DNA of 64,000 nucleotides from Pseudomonadales bacterium (lineage in GTDB: Bacteria; Pseudomonadota; Gammaproteobacteria; Pseudomonadales; Halieaceae): contig JACKNN010000005.1 of NCBI GenBank assembly GCA_024234855.1, positions 124,001-188,000 of the forward strand, read 5' to 3'. Shown piece after piece: positions 43,352 through 52,052 of the stretch. The notes beneath the pieces were generated by a model. The model made no database searches. It was not told the DNA's origin and saw nothing but the letters and a program-made list of their open reading frames with translations. A program made the position numbers and the translations under genes. Numbering within the stretch: the first letter of the stretch is position 1; every line of letters starts with the position of its first letter.

Positions 43352-43529
43352 CCACTGTTGGCCTGCCTCGCCGAATCAAACATACCAGCAACACAGAGCC
43401 TTAACATAGCGACCCGGGTGGCTTATCGTCAACGCCAATTTCCAGCTGCGCCAGCCGGTCGGCAGCACCTGCCGGTGGACTGAACCTGTCTTGGTTTCCC
43501 TTCGGGGTACTGATAAGCTGGATCCACCT

Positions 43530-43613
43530 ATGCCCTGTCCCCGGTTACATTGTCCAAAAAAGGACTGGGGAATTCAGCTATTTCCAGCTCAGGCGCTATC
43601 CCCTACAAAATGA
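43530..43613 (+). CDS. Possible 27-aa leader ORF overlapping the ABC exporter start
   Basis: ATG at 43530 with GGA seven bases before it; the product MPCPRLHCPKKDWGIQL... ends PTK and its TGA (43611-43613) overlaps the ATG of the ABC exporter as ATGA. It has two cysteines, several prolines and no signal peptide. It may be a translational coupling leader, or chance. No alternative gene occupies 43352-43529, where I see nothing else but a possible promoter region. Confidence 0.25.
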   Translation: MPCPRLHCPKKDWGIQLFPAQALSPTK

Positions 43614-45436
43614 AAAAAACGAGTGAAACCAGTGCGCCAGGACACCAGCGGTTTGCCGCCACACTCTGGGGCTTGCGCCTGGTCTGGCATTCCCATCGGC
43701 GGCTGGTACTGGCATCGGCAGTCTGCGCGCTGGCGCGGGGCGCGACCCCGGCGGGCTTTGCGGTCGCCACCCGCGGCCTGATCAACTCCGTAACGAATAA
43801 CCCCGGCGCTACCGACACGGGACTCCAGGACCCGATGGTTTGGCTGCTTATCGCCTTTGCCATCACCCTTGTCGATTCATTAAGTGGTCTGGCTTCCCAG
43901 TTGTTCTCCAGCTACCTCAAAGGAGACCTCAGCCTGGAAGTGAACAGCATGGTGATGCAACACGCGGCGACACTGGATATGCCCTATCTGGAGAACGCCG
44001 CCAACCGCGAGGTGCTGGATCGGGTGCGACAGGAGCCCGGCGAGAAGCTGCACCTGCTGTTCAACAACTGCCAGTGGGCATTACTCGCCGCTTTCCAGGT
44101 GCTGTCACTGGCTGCCATCCTGACCTGGCTGGAGCCGACTGTGCTGCTGTTCGCGTTGTTCCTGGCCGCGCCCTACCTCGTTTTCCAGTGGCGCCTGTCC
44201 CGCAGGCGCTTTACCACGGAGGTCAATCGCACCGGCAAAAAGCGCCGCGCCAATTACTATCTCTCCCGTCTCGTCTCCGCGACTCATGCCGGCGAGATCA
44301 AGTTGCTGGGCATCGGCAAGCTGCTGACCGACCGCTATATCCACCAGGGGGAGGAATTTCGCGACCAGGACCAGCACCTGCAACTGAGGGAATTCCGCGG
44401 CGGAGCCATATTCATGACGGTGACTACCGTAGCATTCTACGTGCTGTTCGGCCGGGTGATCATCCGAACCGTGGAAGGTGCGCTGACGATCGGGGACCTG
44501 GCCATTTTCGGGGGTGCGGTGGTGCGCCTTCGCTCCGCCCTGGAAAATTGTGTAGGTTTTGTCGCCAGGGCCTACGAACAGACCCTGTACATAGCAGACC
44601 TGCAGAAGTTCCTGCAATCGGGCCCGGTTGTGCAGGACCGTGGCGTCAGTGCCCCTGCCGATGTTCGCGGGAACGTGGTCGTGGACAAGGTCTGTTTCAC
44701 TTACCCCGGATCCGATGAGGTCATATTGCGCGATGTCTCCTTCGCTATATCCCCGGGTGAGCGGGTCGCCATCGTTGGCGAAAATGGCAGCGGCAAGTCA
44801 ACCATGGCCAAGCTGCTGGCACGGCTCTACGATGCGGACACGGGTACTATCACGCTCGATGGCCAATGCCTCGCCGAGTATCCCCTGGCCTACCTGCATA
44901 CCCGGGTCGCACTGCTGGGACAGAGTTTCGGGCGTTACGAGGCCAGCCTCGCCGACAATATCGCCTACGGGGACTGGCAGCGGTTGGCCACCGATCGTGC
45001 CGCCCTGGAAACCCTCGCTGCCGCCACCGGGGTTGATCACATCGCCGCCGGCCTGCCCCAGGGAGTGGACACACAGCTGGGGCGGGAATTCGCAGAGCAC
45101 GACCTGTCGGGTGGCCAGTGGCAACTGGTGGCGATCGCCAGGACGCTGGCCCGCGGCGCCTCTGTGCTGATCCTCGACGAGCCTACTTCCAATATCGACG
45201 CCAGGGCAGAGCACGCCCTCTACCAGGCGATCGAAGAGGTCGCGGCGGGGATTACCACGGTCATTATTTCCCACCGTTTCTCCACGATAAGCATGGCCGA
45301 CAGGATTCTGGTGATGGACAAAGGCCGGATTATCGAACAGGGGACACACAGTCAGCTGATGAGCGCCGGAGGACACTATGCCGGGCTGTTTGCCCTGCAC
45401 GAGCATTACCGGATCAAGGACATGGGGATCTCCTGA
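43610..45436 (+). CDS. ABC transporter, fused permease and ATPase (exporter)
   Basis: 608 aa from the ATG at 43610; a TTG at 43550 would add 20 residues, and neither has a strong ribosome site. Exporter half-transporter: six-helix membrane domain (about 30-330; LVLASAVCALARGATPAGFA, MVWLLIAFAITLVDSL and later segments), then an ATPase domain with Walker A GENGSGKST (about 389-397), signature LSGGQWQLVAIARTLA (about 500), Walker B VLILDEPTSNID and switch VIISHRFSTI. It would work as a homodimer. Its neighbours are an HPr-kinase-like protein and a nucleotidyltransferase, both coupled by overlaps. Lasso-peptide and other peptide exporters have this form, but so do lipid and glycan exporters. Confidence 0.9.
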   Translation: MKKTSETSAPGHQRFAATLWGLRLVWHSHRRLVLASAVCALARGATPAGFAVATRGLINSVTNNPGATDTGLQDPMVWLLIAFAITLVDSLSGLASQLFSSYLKGDLSLEVNSMVMQHAATLDMPYLENAANREVLDRVRQEPGEKLHLLFNNCQWALLAAFQVLSLAAILTWLEPTVLLFALFLAAPYLVFQWRLSRRRFTTEVNRTGKKRRANYYLSRLVSATHAGEIKLLGIGKLLTDRYIHQGEEFRDQDQHLQLREFRGGAIFMTVTTVAFYVLFGRVIIRTVEGALTIGDLAIFGGAVVRLRSALENCVGFVARAYEQTLYIADLQKFLQSGPVVQDRGVSAPADVRGNVVVDKVCFTYPGSDEVILRDVSFAISPGERVAIVGENGSGKSTMAKLLARLYDADTGTITLDGQCLAEYPLAYLHTRVALLGQSFGRYEASLADNIAYGDWQRLATDRAALETLAAATGVDHIAAGLPQGVDTQLGREFAEHDLSGGQWQLVAIARTLARGASVLILDEPTSNIDARAEHALYQAIEEVAAGITTVIISHRFSTISMADRILVMDKGRIIEQGTHSQLMSAGGHYAGLFALHEHYRIKDMGIS

Positions 45437-46599
45437 TGCCGGCGCTCACGCTCAGCTACGAGGGTATTACCGTTCGCGCCAGTCTCGAGCGCGCGGTGGA
45501 TGTGCAATGGCTGGAAGAATTCCTGTTGCCCTGGTTTGACCGCTCGGATGACGCCCCGGATGTGGAAGTGCTGGTCAGCCGTGACCCCGCTTACTATGAG
45601 GAATTGCTGGCTTGCGGCCCCGCTGACTCCAGGGTCATCGCCTTCACGATGGACACCCGGGCAGTCGATTTCCCTGCCTGGAACGTGCCCGGACAACTTG
45701 CCCTGTATGATGAAAAACACCGGCTTTTTTACCTGGTGACAGACAGCTGCATAACACTTGTCGGCAGCGATCCGGGCAACGAGGTACGGATGAGTCTGAT
45801 GCGGGTACTGCGGGAGTTCGCGATGAGTGCCGCCCAGCTTCGCGGGGGGCGATTCCTGCACGCCTCTGCGTTTGTTACCAACGGCCTGGCGGCCCTCATC
45901 AGCGGACCCCGCGAGGTGGGGAAAACGAGCCTGCTCAGCTACGTGCTCTCATACTCGGATGCCCGGTTCATGTGCAATGACCGCCTGCTGGTTGGCGCTC
46001 ATGAACCGGCGCTCCGTTTGCGGGGTATGCCCACCATTGTATCCATCCGCGAAGGTACGCTGGAGCTGTTACCAGGCATGCGGGACTCAATCGAACGCAA
46101 CCGCTTCATCACCCGCTCCACCATGGAGGAGGCCCGCCAACCGGACGCTCCATCCTGCGGCCCGCCCAAACAGGGTCGCTACGGACTGTCGCCCCGCCAG
46201 TACTGCGCGCTGCTGGGCTGTGAGCCCGTGCAATGGGCCCGCGGAGCAGTGCTGCTACTGCCGCGCCAGACCAGGCGCCCTGGGGGCCTGGAACTGAAGC
46301 GCCTCGATAGCGGTGAAGCCCGTGAGCGCCTGGCCCACTGCCTGTTCGGACATATCGGGCCCGACCGATTATCCGAGGTCTTTACCCTGCCCCCGGGATC
46401 CCCCGGACAGTCAAAGCCAGGCAGTGATGAGGCCCTGTGCGCCGGGCTCGCCAGCCGCCTGGCCTGCTATGACTGCCAGATGGGTACGGACACCTACCGT
46501 TGCGACACTGCTGCCAGGCAGTTGCAGCAACTGCTCCTGGCCGCAGGTCCGGCGCGCCCAGCCGATGCCTTCGGGGATATGCCGGGCGACTGGCCGTGA
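45436..46599 (+). CDS. HPr kinase-like protein
   Basis: 387 aa; ATG at 45436 shares its A with the exporter stop (TGATG). After an N-terminal domain (about 1-130) comes LRGGRFLHASAFVTNG and the P-loop GPREVGKTS (157-165), then FMCNDRLLVGAH, the position where HprK-type kinases have an aspartate pair; here it is Asn-Asp. This plan matches HprK-related kinases, and homologues of this kind phosphorylate the C-terminal serine of some lasso peptides. No HPr or PTS genes are nearby, so a sugar-PTS role is unlikely. Substrate unknown; the altered P-loop residues (R-E-V) suggest a specialised family. Confidence 0.75.
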   Translation: MPALTLSYEGITVRASLERAVDVQWLEEFLLPWFDRSDDAPDVEVLVSRDPAYYEELLACGPADSRVIAFTMDTRAVDFPAWNVPGQLALYDEKHRLFYLVTDSCITLVGSDPGNEVRMSLMRVLREFAMSAAQLRGGRFLHASAFVTNGLAALISGPREVGKTSLLSYVLSYSDARFMCNDRLLVGAHEPALRLRGMPTIVSIREGTLELLPGMRDSIERNRFITRSTMEEARQPDAPSCGPPKQGRYGLSPRQYCALLGCEPVQWARGAVLLLPRQTRRPGGLELKRLDSGEARERLAHCLFGHIGPDRLSEVFTLPPGSPGQSKPGSDEALCAGLASRLACYDCQMGTDTYRCDTAARQLQQLLLAAGPARPADAFGDMPGDWP

Positions 46600-47696
46600 C
46601 CGGCGAACCGCGCCAGCCGGCCCACCGGATCCTGACCGGCCTTATGCGGGCGTTGTTGCGTAACGACGTCGCCGAGGCCCGCGCACTGCTGGGCAGTGCG
46701 GATATCGATTTCCCGGCGATGGGCGCACTGCTGGACAAGAGCAGGCTGTCCGGCTACCTCTATACCCTGGTCGCTGACACCGGGTTGGTCGGGCTATTAC
46801 CTCCGTGGTTACTCGACCAGTTGGTTGCAGGCTACCGGCGACAGCTTGGGAAGAATGCCGACCATCTGGCACTCCTGGAAAAGCTCCGGCTTGTGCTGGG
46901 GGAGGCGTCAATTCCCTTCATGACCATCAAGGGCCTGTACCTGGCGCAGCGTTTTTATGGCGACATCCGCCGGCGGTTTATGTCTGACGTCGACATTTTG
47001 GTCCACACGGGCGAGTTGGGAGCCGCTGTGACCGCGGTGGCGCAGCTCGGCCTTTACCCCGCACCCGGCATCAGCGTCGATCCGCAAACTCCCTTCTGGG
47101 GGATCCATGCGGTGGAAGTCAGAGGAAATTCCGGCGTGCTCGATATTCACCACGCCATTCGCAAGTTGCCGGGGATCAATTTTGACTATGAAGGCCTGTG
47201 GAACAATGCGAGTGTATTCACCATCGACGATTCCAGGCTGGTTTCACTGTGCGATACCGATACACTGCTGATTGCGACGGTTGGGCTGGGGACGGATATC
47301 CAGAACAGCCACCACAACCTCCGCAAGATCTGGGACATCTACATGATACTGCGCCAACTGGACGCGTCCGTGGACTGGGCCGATTTTTTCTCGCTGCGTG
47401 AACGGGAGGGAAGCCTGAAACTGGTGCTCAACGTATTTGCATTCTGTCTGTTGTTGGCCGCCGCGACCGATGACTGCCCGTCCCTCGGGCGGGCGATGTC
47501 TGCCCACAGCCGGCTCATTCTGATCAAAAACACCGCGCAGGCGGAAACCATTTTTACCAGGAACAGGCAACACCTCGCCAACCGGATGCTGTTCTCCCGC
47601 CTGCTGCCGGTCTCTTCGCTGCACTACTGGCTGCGCTGGCTGGTCACCTTGCCCGCCAGGGTCTGGCACTATCGCCGAACCATGCCAGGGCATTAA
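46596..47696 (+). CDS. Nucleotidyltransferase family protein (NTP_transf_5-like)
   Basis: 366 aa from a GTG at 46596 that overlaps the previous stop (GTGA); an ATG 16 codons later is an alternative. The recognisable part is IPFMTIKGLYLAQRFYGD followed by RFMSDVDILVHTGEL, the KG...R..DxD pattern of putative nucleotidyltransferases of Pfam type NTP_transf_5. The aspartates in SDVDILV would bind metal. Members occur beside HprK-like kinases and exporters in peptide and exopolysaccharide clusters, which is exactly the setting here. The C-terminal half is helical and basic near the end (LPARVWHYRRTM). Reaction unknown. Confidence 0.75.
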   Translation: MTGEPRQPAHRILTGLMRALLRNDVAEARALLGSADIDFPAMGALLDKSRLSGYLYTLVADTGLVGLLPPWLLDQLVAGYRRQLGKNADHLALLEKLRLVLGEASIPFMTIKGLYLAQRFYGDIRRRFMSDVDILVHTGELGAAVTAVAQLGLYPAPGISVDPQTPFWGIHAVEVRGNSGVLDIHHAIRKLPGINFDYEGLWNNASVFTIDDSRLVSLCDTDTLLIATVGLGTDIQNSHHNLRKIWDIYMILRQLDASVDWADFFSLREREGSLKLVLNVFAFCLLLAAATDDCPSLGRAMSAHSRLILIKNTAQAETIFTRNRQHLANRMLFSRLLPVSSLHYWLRWLVTLPARVWHYRRTMPGH

Positions 47697-47726
47697 CATT
47701 CAATGATTTATATCTGGATAAGAGCG

Positions 47727-47763
47727 GCGCTGGTAGGCCCAGGGCTGCCTGTCACGCCAGCGC
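47727..47763. terminator. Hairpin after the nucleotidyltransferase gene
   Basis: GCGCTGG (47727-47733) pairs with CCAGCGC (47757-47763), with an inner AGGC/GCCT stem. It lies in the gap between the convergent nucleotidyltransferase and phosphotransferase genes and could stop transcription in both directions. No T-tract. Confidence 0.35.
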
Positions 47764-47833
47764 GGCAAGGCTACACCGCCTGATACCGTGCCGGCACTCT
47801 CCTACCCGCTCCCTGGATGACCATGTGATACCG

Positions 47834-48742
47834 CTACGGCAGGGCTGACAACTCCGGCCAGCGAGCGGTTCCCGGTTCACACCCAATCTGCCGAAGGGCT
47901 GCCAGGGCGGCTTCACAGGGCTTGTTATGGCGGAGATGCACCGCAATCGACTGCGACAGGGCCTGTATCGCCCAGAATGTCGCATGCGCAGCAAACGCCC
48001 CGAGCCCCCGAAACCCCCGGTAGCCCTCGGCGAAGGCGATGCGCTGGCTCTCCGACATGGGCCAGCGCGCCCAGCAGCGCGCCAGATCATAGTCCAGGGC
48101 AGCCAGCTGCAGGCTTTCATTGTCGACGACGAACAGGCCACCGCTGCCGTCCACCACGATGTTGTCAGCACAGAAGTCGCCGTGGACCAGGCCGCGGTCG
48201 AGTCGCTCTGGTCGGTTAGCGCTTGCGGCACGGTGCAGTCTCGCGGCAACCGATGCGGTCAGCGCCCCCGCTGCCACCAGTTCCTGCAAGTGCGCACCTA
48301 TGTTGTCTGCGTACCAGTTGCCGGCCGGCATCTGTGCCGGCAGGTCCGTGGGCAGGTCCGCGATACAGTGGATACGGCCCAGCAGCGCCCCCGCCGCCCG
48401 CGCCTGTTCAGCGGAAACGGCTGCCGGGCTCAGCGGCGTGCCCTCGATCCATTGTTCGAGCGCCACCAGGCCGCGATTGACGAGCACCCGGGAAAAAGGC
48501 AGCGCTGCCAGCAGAGGCGATAGTGCGACTGCCGAGGATATTGCCGCTGCCGTCCTGTACCGCCGGGCCTTGAATTGCCGCCCGTCAGTGAACTCCAGAT
48601 GGAAACTCGCCTTGCGCTGCCGGTCAGAGACCAGGCGGGTCAGTTCCCGCGCAGATTGCACCTCACCCGCGAGCATTTTTACCAGCAGTTCCAGGTCATC
48701 ACCAAACCAGGTTACCAGCGCCACCTGCAGATCCTCTCCCAT
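47834..48742 (-). CDS. Aminoglycoside phosphotransferase/choline kinase-family protein
   Basis: Small-molecule kinase-fold protein, 302 aa from the ATG at 48740-48742, which has AAGGA six bases upstream; an in-frame ATG 16 codons earlier has no ribosome site. Catalytic loop LVHGDFCADNIVV (Brenner motif) and metal-binding VVDNESLQ are intact, as in APH, choline and homoserine kinases. The N-lobe is less clear. Antibiotic resistance is not implied: the neighbours are glycosyl, sulfo and oxidoreductase genes, so a sugar, cyclitol or amino-alcohol acceptor is more likely. Divergent from the glycosyltransferase-like gene across 153 bp. Confidence 0.8.
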   Translation of the reverse strand: MGEDLQVALVTWFGDDLELLVKMLAGEVQSARELTRLVSDRQRKASFHLEFTDGRQFKARRYRTAAAISSAVALSPLLAALPFSRVLVNRGLVALEQWIEGTPLSPAAVSAEQARAAGALLGRIHCIADLPTDLPAQMPAGNWYADNIGAHLQELVAAGALTASVAARLHRAASANRPERLDRGLVHGDFCADNIVVDGSGGLFVVDNESLQLAALDYDLARCWARWPMSESQRIAFAEGYRGFRGLGAFAAHATFWAIQALSQSIAVHLRHNKPCEAALAALRQIGCEPGTARWPELSALP

Positions 48743-48895
48743 ATCATGTCCTTGCACCGCGCCCTTGACAGCCACCTCCCGCAATATCATACCGCGGGGC
48801 AGGAGGCGCCCTTTGGCGTTGATCTAGTATAGAATCACGCTGGACGATTCCCGATTCAAGCAGCCAGCTGCACCAGCCAGGACAAGCCAGGACAG

Positions 48896-49900
48896 ATGTC
48901 AGCACAATTGGATGTGCCCTCACCGAAGCCATTACCACCGGGGCCAGATCCGGCTCCTGGAGGAGAATCCCGCAGGTTATGGGCAATCACGAGCTACTTC
49001 AACCCGCAGGATTTTGACCGCCGGCGCGTAGCCTACCGTCAATTTCGCCGGGACCTGGCGGTGCCGTTGATCACCGTGGAACTCGGTTACGATGGTCACT
49101 TCGACCTGGGGCCCGACGATGCGGATATGTTTCTGGCAGTGCCGGGCAGCGCCGTCCTCTGGCAAAAAGAGCGTATGCTGAACCTGGCGCTGGACTTGCT
49201 GCCGCCGGAGTGCGAAATCGTTGCCTGGCTTGACTGCGATATCCTGTTCACCGATGCAGACTGGCCCCGGCGCGCACGGCAGGCGCTGGAGCAGAACGAG
49301 CTGGTGCAGCTGTTCCGCAATGTCCACTACCTGAACCGCGGGTGGAGTGCGGGCGTGCCGCCGCACAGCTGCCTCTCACACAGCCGCGCGTCCCTCGCAT
49401 CCGGCGTAAACTTTGCGCGGCCGGCAAGCGAGTGCCTGGTTCATCCCTCGCCCCGGCAGCGCCCGGGCACCTACAACTGCGGCATGGCCTGGGCAGCCCG
49501 GCGTGAGCTGCTCGACCGGTGCCGGTTCTTCGACGCCAGCATCATCGGCGGCGGCGACCGGGCAATGGCCGGCGCCGCCTTCGGTTGCTTTGACCATGTG
49601 GCCGCCTGGCACCAATTGAACGCCCGCCAGCTGGACTACTACCTGCGATGGGCACAACCGTTCCACGACGCCTGCCGGGGTCGCGTCGGAGCAATCGACG
49701 TGGATATCTATCACCAGTGGCATGGCGACACGGCCAATCGCGGCCTCGGCTCCCGGCACACGGAATTGGCCAGGCACGGCTTCGACCCCTTCGAGGACAT
49801 CGCAGTCGATCCCCGGGGCAGCTGGCGCTGGAACAGCAACAAACCGGCGTTGCACGACTACCTGAGACGCTATTTCGCCGCTCGAAAGGAAGACGGTTGA
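48896..49900 (+). CDS. Glycosyltransferase-like protein with DCD motif
   Basis: 334 aa; ATG at 48896 with AGGA just upstream. After a proline-rich N-terminus (residues 1-25), RRLWAITSYFNPQDF begins a GT-A-like fold, with EIVAWLDCDILFTDADW carrying a DxD-type motif (D113, D115) for a nucleotide-sugar metal. Later YNCGMAWAARRELL and IIGGGDRAMAGAAFG resemble the acceptor region of such transferases. No membrane helix, so probably cytoplasmic. Its stop overlaps the next gene (TTGA). Donor and acceptor are unknown. Confidence 0.7.
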   Translation: MSAQLDVPSPKPLPPGPDPAPGGESRRLWAITSYFNPQDFDRRRVAYRQFRRDLAVPLITVELGYDGHFDLGPDDADMFLAVPGSAVLWQKERMLNLALDLLPPECEIVAWLDCDILFTDADWPRRARQALEQNELVQLFRNVHYLNRGWSAGVPPHSCLSHSRASLASGVNFARPASECLVHPSPRQRPGTYNCGMAWAARRELLDRCRFFDASIIGGGDRAMAGAAFGCFDHVAAWHQLNARQLDYYLRWAQPFHDACRGRVGAIDVDIYHQWHGDTANRGLGSRHTELARHGFDPFEDIAVDPRGSWRWNSNKPALHDYLRRYFAARKEDG

Positions 49901-51042
49901 ACGGGCGGCGACTGGGCGTAGGAATCGCCGGCCTGGGAGGTGCCGGGGCCAGGGTACTGCCCGCGCTGACGGGGCTGGAGGGAGTGGAACTGGTTGCTGC
50001 CGCGGATATCCGCCCGGAGGCCAGGCGCCATTTCGAAGCCACCCACCATGGCCGCGCCTTTCCCTCCGTGGCCGCCATGTGCGCTTCATCGGCGATCGAC
50101 GTGGTGTACATCGCCACGCCGAGCCATCTTCACTGCGAGCATACGATCGAAGCGACGCAGGCTGGCAAGCATGTTATCTGCGAGAAACCCATGGCTGTAA
50201 ACCTGGGTGACTGTGATCGCATGATCACCAGTGCCCTGGGCCAGGGTGTACATCTTCTGCAGGGCCATTCAAAAGTCCTGGATACACCGGTGCGAGCGAT
50301 GCGCGGGGTGATTGCCAGCGGCGTGATCGGCGATGTGTTCCACATCGACAGCTGGAACTTCAACGACTGGATACGGCGCCCGCGACTGGCTCCGGAACTT
50401 GACAGCGCGACCGGCGGGGGAGTCGTCATGAGGCAGGGGCCGGCACAGGTGGATATCGTGCGTTACCTCGTTGACCGGCCAGTGATTTCGGTCAGGGCTG
50501 TCAGCGGCAGTCGGGCCTCCGGCCTGGCTACCGAAGGCCACTACACCGCACTCATCACCTTCGAAGGTGGCGCTACCGCAAGCCTGTCCTTTAACGGGTA
50601 CGGCTATTTCGATATCGCCGAGTTCACCACGCAGCCCGATTCCCTCTCCCCGATCCCGCGGCCCTGGCCCGCCGGCCCCGTCGATTCTGCGCGCAAATAC
50701 CACGGCCAGCCGGACGGGGACGCCGCGCCTCGCCCGGCAATGCCCGGCCTTCCTTTCTGCGGGTTGACGCTGGTCAGCTGTGAGCGCGGCGTCATGCGCC
50801 AGTCCGGCGAGGGTATCCTTGTGTACACAGACAAGGGACCCGAGTCGATTCCGCTGTCGCCCCAGAGCGGGCGGGCGGCGGCATTCGTCGAGCTGCGCGA
50901 TGCGCTCAACGAGGGACGCCCGGTCTTTCCCGACGGGGTGTGGGGCAAGGCGACGCTGGCGGTCTGCCTGGCGATCCTGGAATCTTCCCGCCAGGGTCGG
51001 GAAATATGGCTCACCGACCAGCGCGCGGGGCACGAGGCGTGA
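49897..51042 (+). CDS. Gfo/Idh/MocA-family NAD(P)-dependent oxidoreductase
   Basis: 381 aa from a TTG at 49897 that overlaps the upstream stop and is preceded by AAAGGA with ideal spacing; there is no ATG near. Rossmann motif GIAGLGGAG close to the N-terminus, IDVVYIATPSHLHCEH, and the family signature CEKPMAVN (EKP at 96-98), which includes the active-site lysine. Sugar or cyclitol oxidation/epimerisation is the usual role, often on nucleotide or inositol-type sugars. The C-terminal part ends SSRQGREIWLTD. Sits between the glycosyltransferase and sulfotransferase genes, both coupled. Confidence 0.88.
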   Translation: MNGRRLGVGIAGLGGAGARVLPALTGLEGVELVAAADIRPEARRHFEATHHGRAFPSVAAMCASSAIDVVYIATPSHLHCEHTIEATQAGKHVICEKPMAVNLGDCDRMITSALGQGVHLLQGHSKVLDTPVRAMRGVIASGVIGDVFHIDSWNFNDWIRRPRLAPELDSATGGGVVMRQGPAQVDIVRYLVDRPVISVRAVSGSRASGLATEGHYTALITFEGGATASLSFNGYGYFDIAEFTTQPDSLSPIPRPWPAGPVDSARKYHGQPDGDAAPRPAMPGLPFCGLTLVSCERGVMRQSGEGILVYTDKGPESIPLSPQSGRAAAFVELRDALNEGRPVFPDGVWGKATLAVCLAILESSRQGREIWLTDQRAGHEA

Positions 51043-51887
51043 CACAGGCGCCCACTCCACAGGACAGGCTGAATCGCGCCAGGGCGGTGCGGGCAGCTGC
51101 CGGTCAACGGGGTATCGGGCTATTTGATCGCGTCCGGCGATTCTGCCTTTTCGTGGGCCAGTCCCGCAGCGGCCACAGTGTGCTCGGTACCCTGTTGAAC
51201 GCCCACCAGCAGGCGGTTGTGAGCCATAATCTCGATGCCCTGGACTATCTCGCAGCGGGCGTCGGGCGCGAAGATCTGCTCCTGTTAATCCTGGACCGCG
51301 ATCGCTGGCTGGGTGAAAGAGGGCGGAAAATCGGCGGCCATTCCTACGACATCCCCGAACTCTGGCAGGGGGACCACGCCGACATCCGGGTGATAGGTGA
51401 CAAGCGCGCCGGCGCGACCAGTCGCCACCTGGCCAGACACCCCGGTTTATTGGGAGAGCTGCCTGCCAGGCTCGGCCTGGATGTCTGCGCAATTCATCAC
51501 GTCCGCAACCCGATCGACAATATCAGTTCGATCTGGACACGGAAAACGCTCGGGGTCGAACGCTCTCTGGACGAAGCCGCTGATCACTACTTTGCGATGC
51601 TCGAAGGCGCCACGGCGGGCCTGCGGGCTGCGGGCGCCGCGGTTCAATGGATTCGTACGTACCACGAAGATCTCATCCGCGATCCCCGATCCACACTCAG
51701 ACCGGTGTTCGAACTGCTGGACCTGCCCCTGGATGACTATTTCCTGCGCCGCTGCGAGGCGTTCATTCACCACGCACCACGGCAAACTCGTCACCTGGCA
51801 CCCTGGACCCCCGAACTCGAGCGCAGCGTGTCGATGCGAGCGGCGGCCTTCGATTTCCTTGAGCGATATTCGAAAGAGCAGCGTTGA
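51039..51887 (+). CDS. Sulfotransferase family protein
   Basis: PAPS-dependent transferase, 282 aa from the GTG at 51039 (GTGA overlap with the oxidoreductase stop). The 5'-phosphosulfate loop is CLFVGQSRSGHSVLGTLL (36-53), and the 3'-phosphate region is HHVRNPIDNISSIW, both recognisable for the sulfotransferase superfamily; the acceptor pocket is not assignable. No PAPS synthesis genes are adjacent. Last of the coupled trio, which would make a sulfated, glycosylated product. Confidence 0.82.
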   Translation: MTQAPTPQDRLNRARAVRAAAGQRGIGLFDRVRRFCLFVGQSRSGHSVLGTLLNAHQQAVVSHNLDALDYLAAGVGREDLLLLILDRDRWLGERGRKIGGHSYDIPELWQGDHADIRVIGDKRAGATSRHLARHPGLLGELPARLGLDVCAIHHVRNPIDNISSIWTRKTLGVERSLDEAADHYFAMLEGATAGLRAAGAAVQWIRTYHEDLIRDPRSTLRPVFELLDLPLDDYFLRRCEAFIHHAPRQTRHLAPWTPELERSVSMRAAAFDFLERYSKEQR

Positions 51888-51984
51888 TGGACGGCCGTTG
51901 GCGGAGCGTTCAGTGCACCGGCAAAAACGCCCACCTGTTAACTCGGCAATTCCTTCGTGAATCGTGCACAGCACACTGTGCGCG

Positions 51985-52013
51985 TTGTACAAACCCGGGC
52001 CGTTCAATATAGT
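51985..52013 (+). promoter_or_regulatory. Sigma-70-like promoter of the ion-channel gene
   Basis: TTGTAC and TATAGT with a 17-bp spacer on the plus strand; the -10 matches 5 of 6, the -35 only 3 of 6. It would start transcription about 33 bp before the ATG at 52053, which supports that start over an upstream GTG at 51957. A small hairpin (GCACAG/CTGTGC, 51966-51981) lies just before it. Confidence 0.5.
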
Positions 52014-52052
52014 GGCGACACCGCCTTCAGGCCAAGCAGAGACACCGCCTCC

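Noticed and set aside
43550..47696. A complete lasso-peptide biosynthesis cluster
   Set aside because: Kinase, nucleotidyltransferase and exporter are present, but I see no precursor with a typical leader, no B1/B2 peptidase and no asparagine-synthetase-like cyclase.
47834..48742. Antibiotic resistance gene (aminoglycoside phosphotransferase)
   Set aside because: Only the general kinase-fold motifs match; no mobile element or resistance context, and neighbours are biosynthetic.
39034..52000. Mobile genomic island
   Set aside because: Gene content looks accessory, but I found no integrase, transposase, tRNA attachment site or flanking direct repeats, and codon style resembles the surroundings.
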